Assembly: GCA_922989275.2 (NCBI GenBank)
Contig: OV277868.1
Span: forward strand, 50,838,216 to 50,902,215
Reading direction: 5' to 3'
DNA length: 64,000 nucleotides
From: Gari tellinella
Lineage: Eukaryota; Mollusca; Bivalvia; Cardiida; Psammobiidae
Part shown: in pieces, positions 20,941 to 32,400 of the stretch
Layout: each line of letters begins with the position of its first letter
Numbering within the stretch: the first letter of the stretch is position 1
Made by a program: the position numbers and the translations under genes
The notes under the pieces: generated by a model
What the model saw: the letters and a program-made list of their open reading frames with translations, nothing else
Told to the model about the DNA's origin: nothing
Database searches by the model: none

Positions 20941-23775
20941 ACTAGTTGTGAGGACAGGTGAAAACTTAACCCATAGCCTGTTTTTAGTTTTGAAAACAGG
21001 TGATTACTTAACCAACTAACCTATAGACTGTTTCTAGTTGTGATTTTGATTGCTTAACCTATTGCTCCATAGCCTGTTTCTAGTTTTGAAGACAGGTGAT
21101 TACTTAAGCCTTTACCCCATAGCCTGTTTCTAGTTTTGAAGACAGGTGATTACTTAACCAATTACCCCATAACCTGTTTCTTGTTGTTAAGGCATGCAAT
21201 TCCTAAACAAATTACCCCATAGCCGGTTTTTAGTTGTGGAGACATGTGATTACTTTACCCATTACCCCATAGCCTGTTTCTAGTTGTGAAGACAGGTGAT
21301 TACTTTACCAATTACCCCATAGCCTGTTTCCAGTTTTGGAGACAGGTGATAACTTAACCCATTACCCCATAGCCTGTTTCTAGTTATGGGGACATATGAT
21401 TACTTTACCCATTACCCCATAGCCTGTTTCTAGTTGTGGGGACATGTGATTACTTTACCCATTAACCCCTAGCATGTTTCTAGTTGTGAAGACAGGTGAT
21501 AACTTAACCCATTAACCCGTAGCCTGTTTCTAGTTGTGGGGACAGGTGATTACTTTACCAATTACCCTATAGCCTGTTTCTTGTTTTGAAGACAGGTGAT
21601 TACTTTACCCATTACCACATAGCCTGTTTCTTGTTGTTAAGGCATGCAATTCCTCAACAAATTACCCCATAGCCTGTTTTTAGTTGTGGAGACAGGCGAT
21701 TACTTTACCCATTACCACATAGCCTGTTTCTTGTTGTTAAGGCATGCAATTCCTCAACAAATTACCCCATAGCCTGTTTTTAGTTGTGGAGACAGGTGAT
21801 TACTTTACCCATTACCCCATAGCCTGTTTCTAGTTGTGGGGACAGGTGATTACTTAACCTGTTACCCCATAGCCTGTTTCTATTTGTGGAGACAGGTGAT
21901 CAAATAGTTAACCCATCACCACATAGCCTGTTTCTAATTGTGGGGACAGTGATTACTTATCCCATTACCCCATAGCCTGTTTGTAGTTGTGGAGACAGGT
22001 GATTACTTTACCCATTACCCCATAGCCTGTTTGTAGTTGTGGGGACAGGCGATTACTTTACCCATTACCCCATAGCCTGATTCTAGTTGTGGGGACAGGT
22101 GATTACTTTACCCATTACCCCATAATCTGTTTGTAGTCGTGGGGACAGGTGATTACTTTACCCATTACCCCATAGCCTGTTTGTGGTTGTGGGGACAATT
22201 GATTACTTATTACCCCATAGCCTGATTCTAGTTGTGGGGACAGGTGATTACTTTACCCATTACCCCATAAAATGTTTCTAGTTGTGAAGACAGGTGATAA
22301 CTTAACCCATTAACCCGTAGCCTGTTTCTAGTTGTGGGGACAGGTGATTACTTTACCAATTACCCTATAGCCTGTTTCTTGTTTTGAAGACAGGTGATTA
22401 CTTTACCCATTACCACATAGCCTGTTTCTTGTTGTTAAGGCATGCAATTCCTCAACAAATTACCCCATAGCCTGTTTTTAGTTGTGGAGACAGACGATTA
22501 CTTTACCCATTACCACATAGCCTGTTTCTTGTTGTTAAGGCATGCAATTCCTCAACAAATTACCCCATAGCCTGTTTTTAGTTGTGGAGACAGGTGATTA
22601 CTTTACCCATTACCCCATAGCCTGTTTCTAGTTGTGGGGACAGGTGATTACTTAACCTGTTACCCCATAGCCTGTTTCTATTTGTGGAGACAGGTGATCA
22701 AATAGTTAACCCATCACCACATAGCCTGTTTCTAATTGTGGGGACAGTGATTACTTATCCCATTACCCCATAGCCTGTTTGTAGTTGTGGAGACAGGTGA
22801 TTACTTTACCCATTACCCCATAGCCTGTTTGTAGTTGTGGGGACAGGCGATTACTTTACCCATTACCCCATAGCCTGATTCTAGTTGTGGGGACAGGTGA
22901 TTACTTTACCCATTACCCCATAATCTGTTTGTAGTCGTGGGGACAGGTGATTACTTTACCCATTACCCCATAGCCTGTTTGTGGTTGTGGGGACAATTGA
23001 TTACTTATTACCCCATAGCCTGATTCTAGTTGTGGGGACAGGTGATTACTTTACCCATTACCCCATAAAATGTTTCTAGATTTGGGAACAGGTGATTACT
23101 TTATGCAATACCCCATAGTCTGTTTCTAGTTGTGGGGACAGTCGATTGCTTACCCCCATTAACCCGTAGTCTTTTCCTAGTTTTGAAGACAGGGTATTAC
23201 TTAACCCATTACTCCATAGCCTATTTCTAGTTGTTAAGACGTGATTACTTTATAACCCTTTACAGTTACCCCATAGCCTGTTTCTAGTTGTGGGGACAGG
23301 TGATTGCTAACCAGCCATTACCCCATAGCCTGTTTCTAGTTGTGGAGACATGTGATTACTTAACCCTTTACCCCATAGCCTGTTTCTTGTTGTTAAGGCA
23401 TGTGATTACTTAACCCTTTACCCCATAGCCTGTCTCTTGTTGTTAAGGCATGTGATTACTTAACCCTTTACCCCATAGCCTGTTTCTTGTTGTTAAGGCA
23501 TGTGATTACTTAACCCTTTACCCCATAGCCTGTTTCTTGTTGTTAAGGCACGTGATTACTTAACCCTTTACCCCATAGCCTGTTTCTTGTTGTTAAGGCA
23601 TGTGATTACTTAACCCTTAACCCCATAGCCTGTTTCTTGTTGTTAAGGCATGTGATTACTTAACCCTTAACCCCATAGCCTGTTTCTTGTTGTTAAGGCA
23701 TGTGATTACTTAACCCATTACCCCATAGCCTGTTTCTTGTTGTTAAGGCATGTGATTACTTTACCCATTACCTCT
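20940..23775 (+). repeat. 50-bp satellite derived from a family A MITE terminus
   Basis: About 56 head-to-tail units of 50 bp, typically TTACCCCATAGCCTGTTTCT then AGTTGTGGGGACAGGTGATT. This is the terminal ~45 bp of family A in minus orientation. A 798-bp block (21481-22278) recurs at 22279-23076. The last stretch (about 23360-23760) is a homogenised variant with TTCTTGTTGTTAAGGCATGT. Sequence after 23775 continues as the interior of a family A element. Confidence 0.9.
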
Positions 23776-23960
23776 TAGGCTGTTACATTTTTTGATGACA
23801 TGTGACCATTTAAAGCAGACTGAAAGTAAAGCAGAATACAACTTTAGGCATGTTCTCCTTAATCCATACACAACATACTTCACATTGTTCATATGCATGA
23901 TCTGTATAAAGTAGGAACTGGACCATTTTTTCTAGTTGAGGAATAACTTAAAATTGAAAA
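23776..23960 (-). mobile_element. Decayed interior of a family A MITE
   Basis: GACCATTTAAAGCAGACTG, AAAGTAAAGCAGAAT and a right flank like GAGGAATAACTTAAA follow in the order expected after the A terminus of which the satellite is made. Confidence 0.55.
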
Positions 23961-24305
23961 AGGCTTATTCATGAAGTTATGGGTTTGGTTAATGAATATT
24001 ATTTTTCAGCTATCAAGAAAACATTTACAACGAAAAATGGCCACACAGTATACTAGTACATGTAAATGCATTTTTAACAAAGGGACATTTCGTATGAGTA
24101 TGGTAGTCACCATTTTGGGTTCAGTTAAGAGATTTATATATTTTGATGAATATTAAAATGATAAAAAAGTTAAGATCTATATCTTATGATTTATGAGCAA
24201 GGCTACAGATGACTGATTTAATAACAATTTTCCTTTAGGTCTCCTACAAACCAATATATGATTATATATTGTGAATACTTCTTAACCCAAGCTCACCGCA
24301 CCCTT

Positions 24306-24538
24306 AGTTTGAGCCCTTAGAGTGATGCATATATGCGTCCTCCACCAAAAGTGTACCAGTGAAGAGTACACTTGTCTATTGCAAACAGTATAGTCCTGCA
24401 GGAGCCCTCTAATCAGGGACTTCACTGTTTGACATTTTGTAATATGATATAAAAAAGAACCCTAAATAGTCTAAAATGGACCAGCCTTTACTGTAAACTG
24501 GAATTGTCCGTTGGAAGTTTCAGGGGATAATGAGTTAA
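24306..24538 (+). mobile_element. Family B-like MITE, diverged
   Basis: Contains GAAGAGTACACTTGTC, CAGGAGCCCTCTAATCAGGG and ACTTCACTGTTTGACA, and ends GGGGATAATGAGTTAA. A parallel copy is at 57132-57344. Confidence 0.55.
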
Positions 24539-24784
24539 AGACATCTCCTGACGACCGAAATAACGCCTTGCCAGACAATTTCTTGCAAAAAGCATGAGTC
24601 TTGTGCACATTGAACCATTGAAGTGTCTCATGTGAGACTGACCTTTATACTTGATGGTTTGGTTAGAAATAACCATTGAAAAAGCCTCAAGAGTATGAGT
24701 TTATCTGGGCCTCACAAGGTAAACTGAGATTGGTATACCCGCTCTCAGCATTAGCTGCATGCTTTTTCGCACCTATCGAGAACA

Positions 24785-24807
24785 GGGGGGGGGGGGGGGG
24801 GGGGGGG
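24785..24807 (+). repeat. Poly-G run of 23
   Basis: An uninterrupted homopolymer of G. The length is unreliable in any assembly. Confidence 0.9.
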
Positions 24808-25120
24808 TAGTCCATCAATGGACTGAGGAAAAGTCTTTAAGACAGGTACAGGTCACAGGTTGGAGCTTCTAGAGCTTTCTGCTTTCCTGTTAGCAACTAC
24901 CTGTCAGGATGTAGGAAGTTTTTATGACTTTTTTTCAATTCATGGTAAAGTATGAGAAAGATAGATTATAAAGGAGTAAAACAACTATTCTGCCTGGGAA
25001 AGGATTAATCAAAACTTTGCGTGTTGTTACAGTGCACCCTCACTACAACAACACCCAATAGGAGACAAAGATTGTGTGTTGTTGGAGGGAGTTGTTAATA
25101 AGGGAGGGAAATTAGCCTAC

Positions 25121-25178
25121 ATTTGCAAACAGCTTGAATCCAGATCAGACGAAGTCTGATTTGGATTTAAGCTGTTTT
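25121..25178. repeat. D-type hairpin inside family H
   Basis: GCAAACAGCTTGAATCC pairs with GGATTTAAGCTGTTTT around CAGATCAGACGAAGTCTGAT. There is no TTAA terminus. The corresponding site in the 60998-61303 copy reads ACAAACAGCTATTTGTCAC, without the stem. Confidence 0.7.
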
Positions 25179-25198
25179 CACTTGTCATTATGGGTTTT

Positions 25199-25692
25199 TA
25201 TGCCCCCGGCATCGACAGATGCGGGAGCATATAGTAATCGTCCTGTCCGTCCGTCCGTCCGTCCGTCCGTCCGCACAACCGAAATGGGTTAGAGGGCCTT
25301 TTCTGGCCAGATAACGGTAAACATAACAAAAGAAGACAATAGAGTTCATTCCGTAACAATAGAATAAGGGGCCGTGGCCCGTTATTCAAACAAAAGAAAA
25401 TAACAAAAGAAAAGGCCCTCTAACCCATTTCGGTGGCACTTCCGTGCATCCGTCCGTCCTTCCGTCCGTAGCAGGTTAAGTAGATTTTACCGTTTCGTCT
25501 AGCATCAACACCGCTTACTCAAATGCTTTGATACTTATACAGTTGTTGCCTTGGACCATTCCCTATCCACCAATATCACCCAACCTTGATTTTGACCTTG
25601 ACCTTGACCTTATTTGGACTTAGAAAAGATTCAAAATATATTGTCAAGGATGCCACCGGGGGCATAAGCGTTTATTGAACGCAGTCTTGTTT
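25199..25692 (+). mobile_element. CCCCCGG repeat inserted in family H
   Basis: Begins ATGCCCCCGGCATCG and ends CACCGGGGGCATAAGCG followed by GAACGCAGTCTTGTTTT. Includes a CCGT tandem run (about 25243-25272) and an internal inverted duplication of CCGAAATGGGTTAGAGGGCC (about 25279 and 25410). The matching family H copy reads straight across this site. Confidence 0.55.
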
Positions 25693-25920
25693 TGCCGTCA
25701 AAATGTCCATTATGTGACTTTGAGTAAAACAGCAGACAACAGTTTTAAGATATTGCAGCCGTGAAAAGGTTAGGTATGCTTGTCTAAAATGTCTTGTTTT
25801 GGGAACAGCGAAACACGCATTGTTGTATGGAGGGAATTGTTGTTTGGAGGGCTGTTGTAGGGAGGGAATTGTTGTTTGGAGGGCTGTTGTAGGGAGGGAG
25901 TACTGTACCAGTATTGAATG

Positions 25921-26236
25921 TACAGTAAACCCTCTCTATTCCGGCCACTAAAACGAAGGTTAATTCAGGTGACAACTTATAACAAGGTAACAGTAAAAAC
26001 AGAAAAGCTCCTATAGGGAGTACTGTACCAATATTGAATGTACAGTTAATCCTCTCTATTCCGGCCACTAAAACGAAGGTTAATTCAGGTGACAACTTAA
26101 AACAAGGTAACAGTAAAACAGAAAGCTCCTATAGGAGCTTTCTGTTTAACTGTTACCTTGCTTTAAGCAGTCACCTGTCATATAACACCTAATAATTAAC
26201 ACATTTAAGTGGCTGTTATAGAGAGGTTTTACTGTA
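25921..26236 (+). mobile_element. Family F MITE (TA, mariner-like) next to TMEM248 exon 1
   Basis: TACAGTAAACCCTCTCTATT at the left and AGAGAGGTTTTACTGTA at the right. The hairpin is CAGAAAGCTCCTATAGGAGC with TTTCTG and its flanks. A 120-bp segment covering the left terminus is tandemly duplicated (25894-26013 and 26014-26133). The element ends 24 bp before the first coding exon. Confidence 0.75.
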
Positions 26237-26265
26237 ATGCCAACATTATATGTATTCAGGCAAAG

Positions 26266-26415
26266 ATGTGGATGATTTGTGAGAACTTGCGAGGGTTTAC
26301 CACATCCCGACCACCCCTCGTACTGTTTGTGTTGAGTCTTGGAGCATTTGCCATTGTGTTGTTGACTCTTGCATACCTGGTTAAAGTCAACGAGCTGAAG
26401 AATCCCGATGAAAGG
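26266..26415 (+). CDS. TMEM248: TMEM248 coding exon 1
   Basis: The acceptor TATTCAG ends at 26259; the exon opens GCAAAG then ATG at 26266, with a second in-frame ATG at 26272. It encodes 50 residues including SRPPLVLFVLSLGAFAIVLL, the first membrane span, and ends GAAAGG|GTAGGT in phase 0. An in-frame ATG at 26209 lies in the neighbouring MITE, upstream of the acceptor, and would count only if transcription began there. Confidence 0.85.
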
Positions 26416-29400
26416 GTAGGTTGATTCACGGCCTCAAATATGAAAGATAAAAATTGCAACACTTTCTCCAATATGTTATTACAGTGGATAATACATTATT
26501 CTTTCCCGTTTAAACGCAAACAAAATGCAAAAGCAAAGCACTAAAACGTAGAAAAGTACTACTTTTGGACAATTCTGATAATTCATGTTTATCTTGGTGG
26601 CAAACAGTCTATAGCCTGATCAGACGCCGGATTACTCGGCGTCTGATCTGGCTTCAAACTGTTTGCAATGGAAATAATAGTTTTAGCGTAAATACTTTTA
26701 TTGGGAAAGAATAACGTATTCCCCACTGTACCAAACACTATTTTGAATTTATTCTTCAGAATCGTCACTTGAGATGTGTTAACACATTTAAACCTAGAGA
26801 CGAGTATACTCATCTTTTACAAATAGTGTACCTGAGAAGAGTATACTTGCCCTATGCAAACAGTGTAAACTCAGATCAGAGGGCTGACCCTGTTTTGCAA
26901 ATTCTATTTTTCTATCAGTACCAGAGAACAATTATTTTAGCTGAAATAATTACCCAGCATGCAAAGATTTAAAAACACTACCGTATCTTAACTCTTTGAA
27001 CCCTAGTCCAGCATATAGGCATGCTTTTCAAACAGTGTACATGTGAATAGTACACTTGTCCTATGCAAACAGTGAAGACCCTGATCAGAGGGCTCCGAAA
27101 GGAGCCCTCTGATCAGGTTCTTCACTGTTTGTCACAATGCCAAACATTGACAAAAACAACCCTTAAAAGTCAGAAATGGACTAGAATAAAATGGAAACTG
27201 GAATTTTCCATTTAAAGTTTCAGGGAGGAAAGAGTTAATCTAATGTATGGCTTTCACTATTTTCTATAGGACTGGAACACTTTCCTGGATGGTTTCAAGC
27301 AGCTTGAGTTCTGTATGGTAAATGAGGACTTCGATGTGGGCAACACGACTAGAGAGCATTTGTCTCAGAAGGAAATGACTGACGTTCTCAATGATTTACA
27401 CTCCAATATACCGGGTTTACAGACTACCTCACAATCCACAGCAGACCCAGACAGAATCATGTAAGCACAGGGCTCCAGATGACATAGAGAGAGAGAGAGA
27501 GGGGGAATTGAGCAAATCCAATATTTTCTCCAAATTCTATAGTGTGACTACTCTTTAGAATCCTCTCTTCGAGACGATTCTAATGAGCAGTAACACCATA
27601 GGGTTTAATTCAGACATAAAGATTTTAGTTTTTGAAATACTCTCATTAACTGTAGACCGGTAATTGCTGCTTTTTGGTAGGCTTTCTGAGAATTGAAATT
27701 TGGTCCAATTGCCTTATCTGAAATGTATATTACATGTATTTCCTCATATTTTGTTATTATATTCCCATATGAAGTGAAAAATTAGTCAAAACCAAAAGGT
27801 GAAAGCGAAACCGACTTATTTTACCAACTGACCTTTCACTGATCATCAAGTTCGCTATCTATCGTCAATTCTCGTATTCTCGTGGTTTCTCATAATCTCG
27901 TGTCTTACAAAAACATATTAAATGGACACTCCTGACATCCAGAAATATATCACCTCTTTTCCTCTGATAAATTTATGTTGGAAAATGTTCTAAGGACCAA
28001 TAAAACATCAATTGGGTTTTAATTATCTTTTTTTGAAATTACACATGTAAAACGTGTTGGATATAATTATTGTAATTCATTAATACTAGTGCATAGTTAA
28101 AAATAAATAAACAAACAAAAATTGATGCCACAGACACAGAAATTGTCCATATGATAGATTTAAAGTGACTCTAAAAACACTTAGCTGAACTGAAGAGTTA
28201 AACCCCTCCATAGCAACAAAAGTTGACAACCAATCAGAAGGCACGATAATACGAGAAACATTTGGTTGATTTGGATCATGCAGGGAGGTATATTCAAACG
28301 TAGAAATGACTTAGATATTATTTTTTTATTATTATTATTATTATTATGGATGTTATACTTTATTGGGAGTTTCAACTGTTTTTTAAGCCACAAAAAAGAA
28401 TTCTTAAAAGCAATGTACATGTATGTGTTTTATATATAGTCTAAGGCTTAGCCACACGAGAATAGGAGACAACAGTATATAACTTCTTAAATATTTCATC
28501 TACAACCTTAATTTTTGGTATGCATGTTCATCTTGAGAAGTCCAATCCAGACATACCAAAATGTTTTACCAATTAACCTTGACCTTCAACCTAGGCTAAT
28601 TTTACTGTATTTTTCACTGAACTTCTAAACAGATGAGTGTTGGTACCCGCATGCTGTGTTCTTGTTTAGCATTACAATATCTTTTGCTTAAACCCTTTAC
28701 CCCATAAATGCGATGTTTACACCTTTAATTCATTCACCCACTGAAGAAAATAGTTCCAATTTATACAGTCATGAAAATGTATCAAAAGAAATATTTTCTA
28801 TAATCTAGCAGATGGTAGCTTAAAGCAGGCTGAAAGTAAAACAGAATGTGCCTAAAGGCACATTCTGCTTTAGTTTCACCCTGCTTTAAGTGGTCACCTG
28901 TCTTCACAACTAGAATCGGGCTATGGGGTAATGGGTTTAAGAGACAAAAAACCTAATTTGGCTTGTTAAAGGAAGTAATTTCTTTGTTTTGCAACAAATA
29001 TACCATTTGGTTTTCAGTCTCTACAAGTGTTTATTTTTATACTCATACTCGTTGCAATATCTTTTGCTTTTTAGCTCACCTGAGCACAAAGTGCTCAAGG
29101 TGAGCTATTGTGATCGGTCGCCGTCCGTCGGAGTCGGTGTTGGTGTCGTCTGTTCACAATTTGTTTCAAATAACTTCTTCTCTGAAACCAATGGCCCAAT
29201 TTTAACCAAACTTGGTCAGATACATACTGTAGTTGTGAGCTTCAAAAATTGTTGAAAAAAAGTGGGTGGGGCTATCGGTCTTGTTGCCATGGCAACCATG
29301 CACAATATCTAAAAAAATCTTCTTCTCAAAAACTACTGGTCCGATTTCAATTTGGTTTTCACCAAAATGTTTCTCAATTAATACACTTTCAAAATTGTTC

Positions 29401-32400
29401 AAAGAAATTTGATCCGTCTAAAAACATGGCTGCCAGACCTTTTATATTTGGCATCTAGCTTTGCCTTACTGTCCTCTACCAAAATTGTTCAAATCATGAC
29501 CCCGTGTCAAAAATGGACCCGTCCCGGGGCATACAATGTATCAGTTTTACATAAACTAATATAGGAAAACCTTTAAAATCTTCTTCTCTGAAACTGTCAG
29601 GCCCAGACTTTTTATATTTGGCATCTAGCTTTGCCTTATGGTCCTCTACCAAAATTGTTCAAATCATGACCCCTGTGTCAAAAATGGACCCGCCCAGGGG
29701 CATATCAGTTTTACATAGACTTATATAGGAAAACTTTAAAAATCTTCTTCTCTGAAACCGTAAGGCCCAGACTTTTTATATTTGGCATCTAGCTTTGCCT
29801 TATGGTCCTCTACCAAAATGGTTCAAATCATGACCCCTGTGTCAAAAATGGCCCTGCCCCGGGGCTTATCAGTTTTACATAGACTTATAATGGATTTTTT
29901 AGCTCACCTGAGCCAAAGGCTCATGGTGAGCTATTGTGACCGCTCACCGTCCGTAGTACGTCTGTCCGTCTGTCCGTTCACTTTTACTTCAAACGACATC
30001 TCCTCTGAACCCGCGGATTGTAGGGCGGATTCAAACTGCTCATGATGTTCCTTGGATGCTTCTCTACAGAAGTTGTTTAAATGAAAGAGAAAAAGCAAAA
30101 ACTCTGCTTGAAAAAGCAAAAAAGCAAAAAACTTTAAAAAATCTTCTTGCTAAAAACTACTAGGCCCTAAGCTTTGATATTTTTACAGTAGAATCTCCTG
30201 GTCGATCCCTCTATAGTTTGTTAAAATGAAATCCCTAGGGTCACACTTGACGCCACCCTGCGCAGTTTAAGTGCTGCTCTAGGCAGGTTTCACAGTATTT
30301 TTGATGAAACAGAAGCAGAACTGTATTTTACCTGAGTTACTCTTAATATACTAAGGGCAAATAGCCAATATTTGCAAACATTTTGGATCCAGATCAGATG
30401 CAACATAATCATAATGCTACATCTAATCTGTATCCAACCTATTTGCCACTCATTTACCACCTTAATATTTTCTAAATTGTTTTTTTGTACACTTTTCACA
30501 TACAGTAGGTTTTAAGCAGACATCATTTCAGTCTGGTAAGGGTAATTCCCAGAGCTCTATAGCCACTGAGGTCAAATATTATGCAACTGGTACTGGTAGG
30601 GAGTATCACAGAACTGGTCATGATCAGCTGAACATGTTGTCTGCTAAAGTATGTCTTTTCATTTTTTCTTGTCCAGGATTCAACCCTTTCCCCCCATATA
30701 CTGACGTTTGTTAACCCATTACCCCATAAATGTGCATTTTTAGGCCTTTGATTTATTCCTCTACTTAAGAAAATAATTCCACTTTAAACAGTCATGAAAA
30801 TGTAAGATGCGAAAGTAAAGCAAAGTGTGCATTAACCCTTAGCCCGCCAAATAAATTGTCGTCTGCTATATTTCTCGTCTGCTTCAAGTTTCAAAGTTGC
30901 TCAAAATTGCTGAAAATGTTGTCCGAGTGTCAAACAGCTTTGATCCGGATGAGACACTGAGTTACTCGGCGTCTAATCCGGATCCAAGCTGTTTGCATAT
31001 AAAGCTATAGTCGTGAGTGGCAGGCTAAGGGTTAAGACACATTCTGCTTTACTTTCAACCTGCTTTAGGTGGCCACCTATTTTCAAAACTAGAAACATGC
31101 TATGGGGTAATGGGTAAAATGAAATTGCCTATTTGGAAAGAGCCTGATGAGAGGAAGTGCCATTTGCAAAGGCCATAACTCTGACATCATTGTTTTTTTA
31201 GTTATTTCCCTTTGTGATATTTTCTTGTCAAGAAGACAACTTCAGTTCTACTGATGCTATTGTAATGAAATTTTATGTATGGAAAGAAACTGATGAGAGA
31301 AAATGCCATGCACAAGGGCAGCAATATTTAGTTTTTCCCCTTTGTCATATTTTATTGTCAGGAAAATAATTCCAGTTCTGCTGACGCTAGTGAAATAATT
31401 ATCATTTATTGGAAATGGAAATAGCTTGATAAGAGGATGTGTCATGGATAAGGGTCTTTAGCTTGGCAACAAAATTCACTTTTGTCATGTTTTCTTGTCT
31501 GGAAGATAACTCCATTTATAGTTATATTAAAATGTTGTCTTGCCCAGTCAACTTAGGTACAAACTTCAATGTCCTCAGGTGAGAGAATTTAGGGCCATGG
31601 CCCTCTTGTTTTAAAAACAATTGCTTCTCTTAAAACCATTGTCAGAATTCAATAATGTTTAAGTGACCCTTTATTAGCACTATTTATATCATTGCCATAT
31701 TTTTCCCTTTTGCTCAAATAGTAATAATGACAAAACAGATTTCGAATTACTTCTTCATGCAACAGTCCACATACATGCAATGACAAACTTCATTTTGCAT
31801 TGAGTATAGGAAAACCTTAAAAACTCTTCTTCTCTGAAACTGTATGGCCTAGACATTTTATATTTGGCATGTAGCTTTGCCTTATCTCCCTTTATACAAT
31901 ATTTTTTCAAATTTTGGAGTGAAATAAGGTTTTGTGAAAGATCTTCAATATTGTAAATTTATTTGTTCATTTATCCTACTTTACATCTTTACTTACACTC
32001 TTCCACAGCCACCAACTTGTCTTCAGCAGGCAAATGGATACTTCCCCAAAACTATGTGATCAATTCCATTTCTGCCTGACTGCCACCCTTTGACAATTTC
32101 TTGTGGGTGGGCAAAGATAATGTTTACTTGTTAGTATATTACTAAATACCCTGTTTCTTCATTGACATATGAAATACAAACTTCTTGTCATTTCATTTTC
32201 AACTAACATAATTAATTACTGCTATTATTCTCAGGTGAGCGATATAGGGCGATCATGGCCCTCTTGTTTAGCTCACCTGAGCCAAAGGCTCAAGGTGCCC
32301 TGCGTCCCGCATCGAGAGTCGTGCGTCGTCCGTCGTCGTTAACAATTGCTTCAAATGACATCTCCTCATATACCGCTTGACAGATTTCAACCAAACTTTA

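Larger units (their letters stand above)
25028..25907 (-). mobile_element. Family H MITE (TA, mariner-like) with a second element inside
   Basis: TACAGTGCACCCTCACTACA at the left and GTAGGGAGGGAGTACTGTA at the right. An inverted copy of only about 300 bp at 60998-61303 lacks the CCCCCGG repeat that lies within this one at 25199-25692. This copy also carries a D-type hairpin at 25121-25178. Confidence 0.6.
29898..31613 (+). repeat. GCTCACC-family repeat, nested copy
   Basis: Starts AGCTCACCTGAGCCAAAGGC and ends CTCAGGTGAGAGAATTTAGG with GGGCCATGGCCC and CTTGTTTT. After 31613 the outer copy's repeat resumes. It contains the composite MITE at 30711-31117 and a decayed D-type hairpin near 30372-30440. 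Confidence 0.55.
29072..32269 (+). repeat. GCTCACC-family repeat, outer copy
   Basis: Begins with the hairpin AGCTCACCTGAGCACAAAGT...AAGGTGAGC and ends CTCAGGTGAGCGATATAGGG then a GGGCGATCATGGCCCT palindrome and CTTGTTT. The body has tandem units of about 180 bp with TTTATATTTGGCATCTAGCT and CCTCTACCAAAATTGTTCAA. A second copy is inserted at 29898-31613. Confidence 0.6.

Noticed and set aside
20940..23775. 50-bp periodicity as a CRISPR-like or coding repeat
   Set aside because: There are no spacers and no long frame; the unit is a MITE terminus.
24785..24807. G-quadruplex regulatory element at the poly-G run
   Set aside because: A homopolymer can form one, but nothing nearby suggests function and the length is probably unreliable.
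26209..26265. Upstream in-frame ATG as the TMEM248 start
   Set aside because: It lies in the right end of a MITE and before a good acceptor; the conserved protein does not need it.
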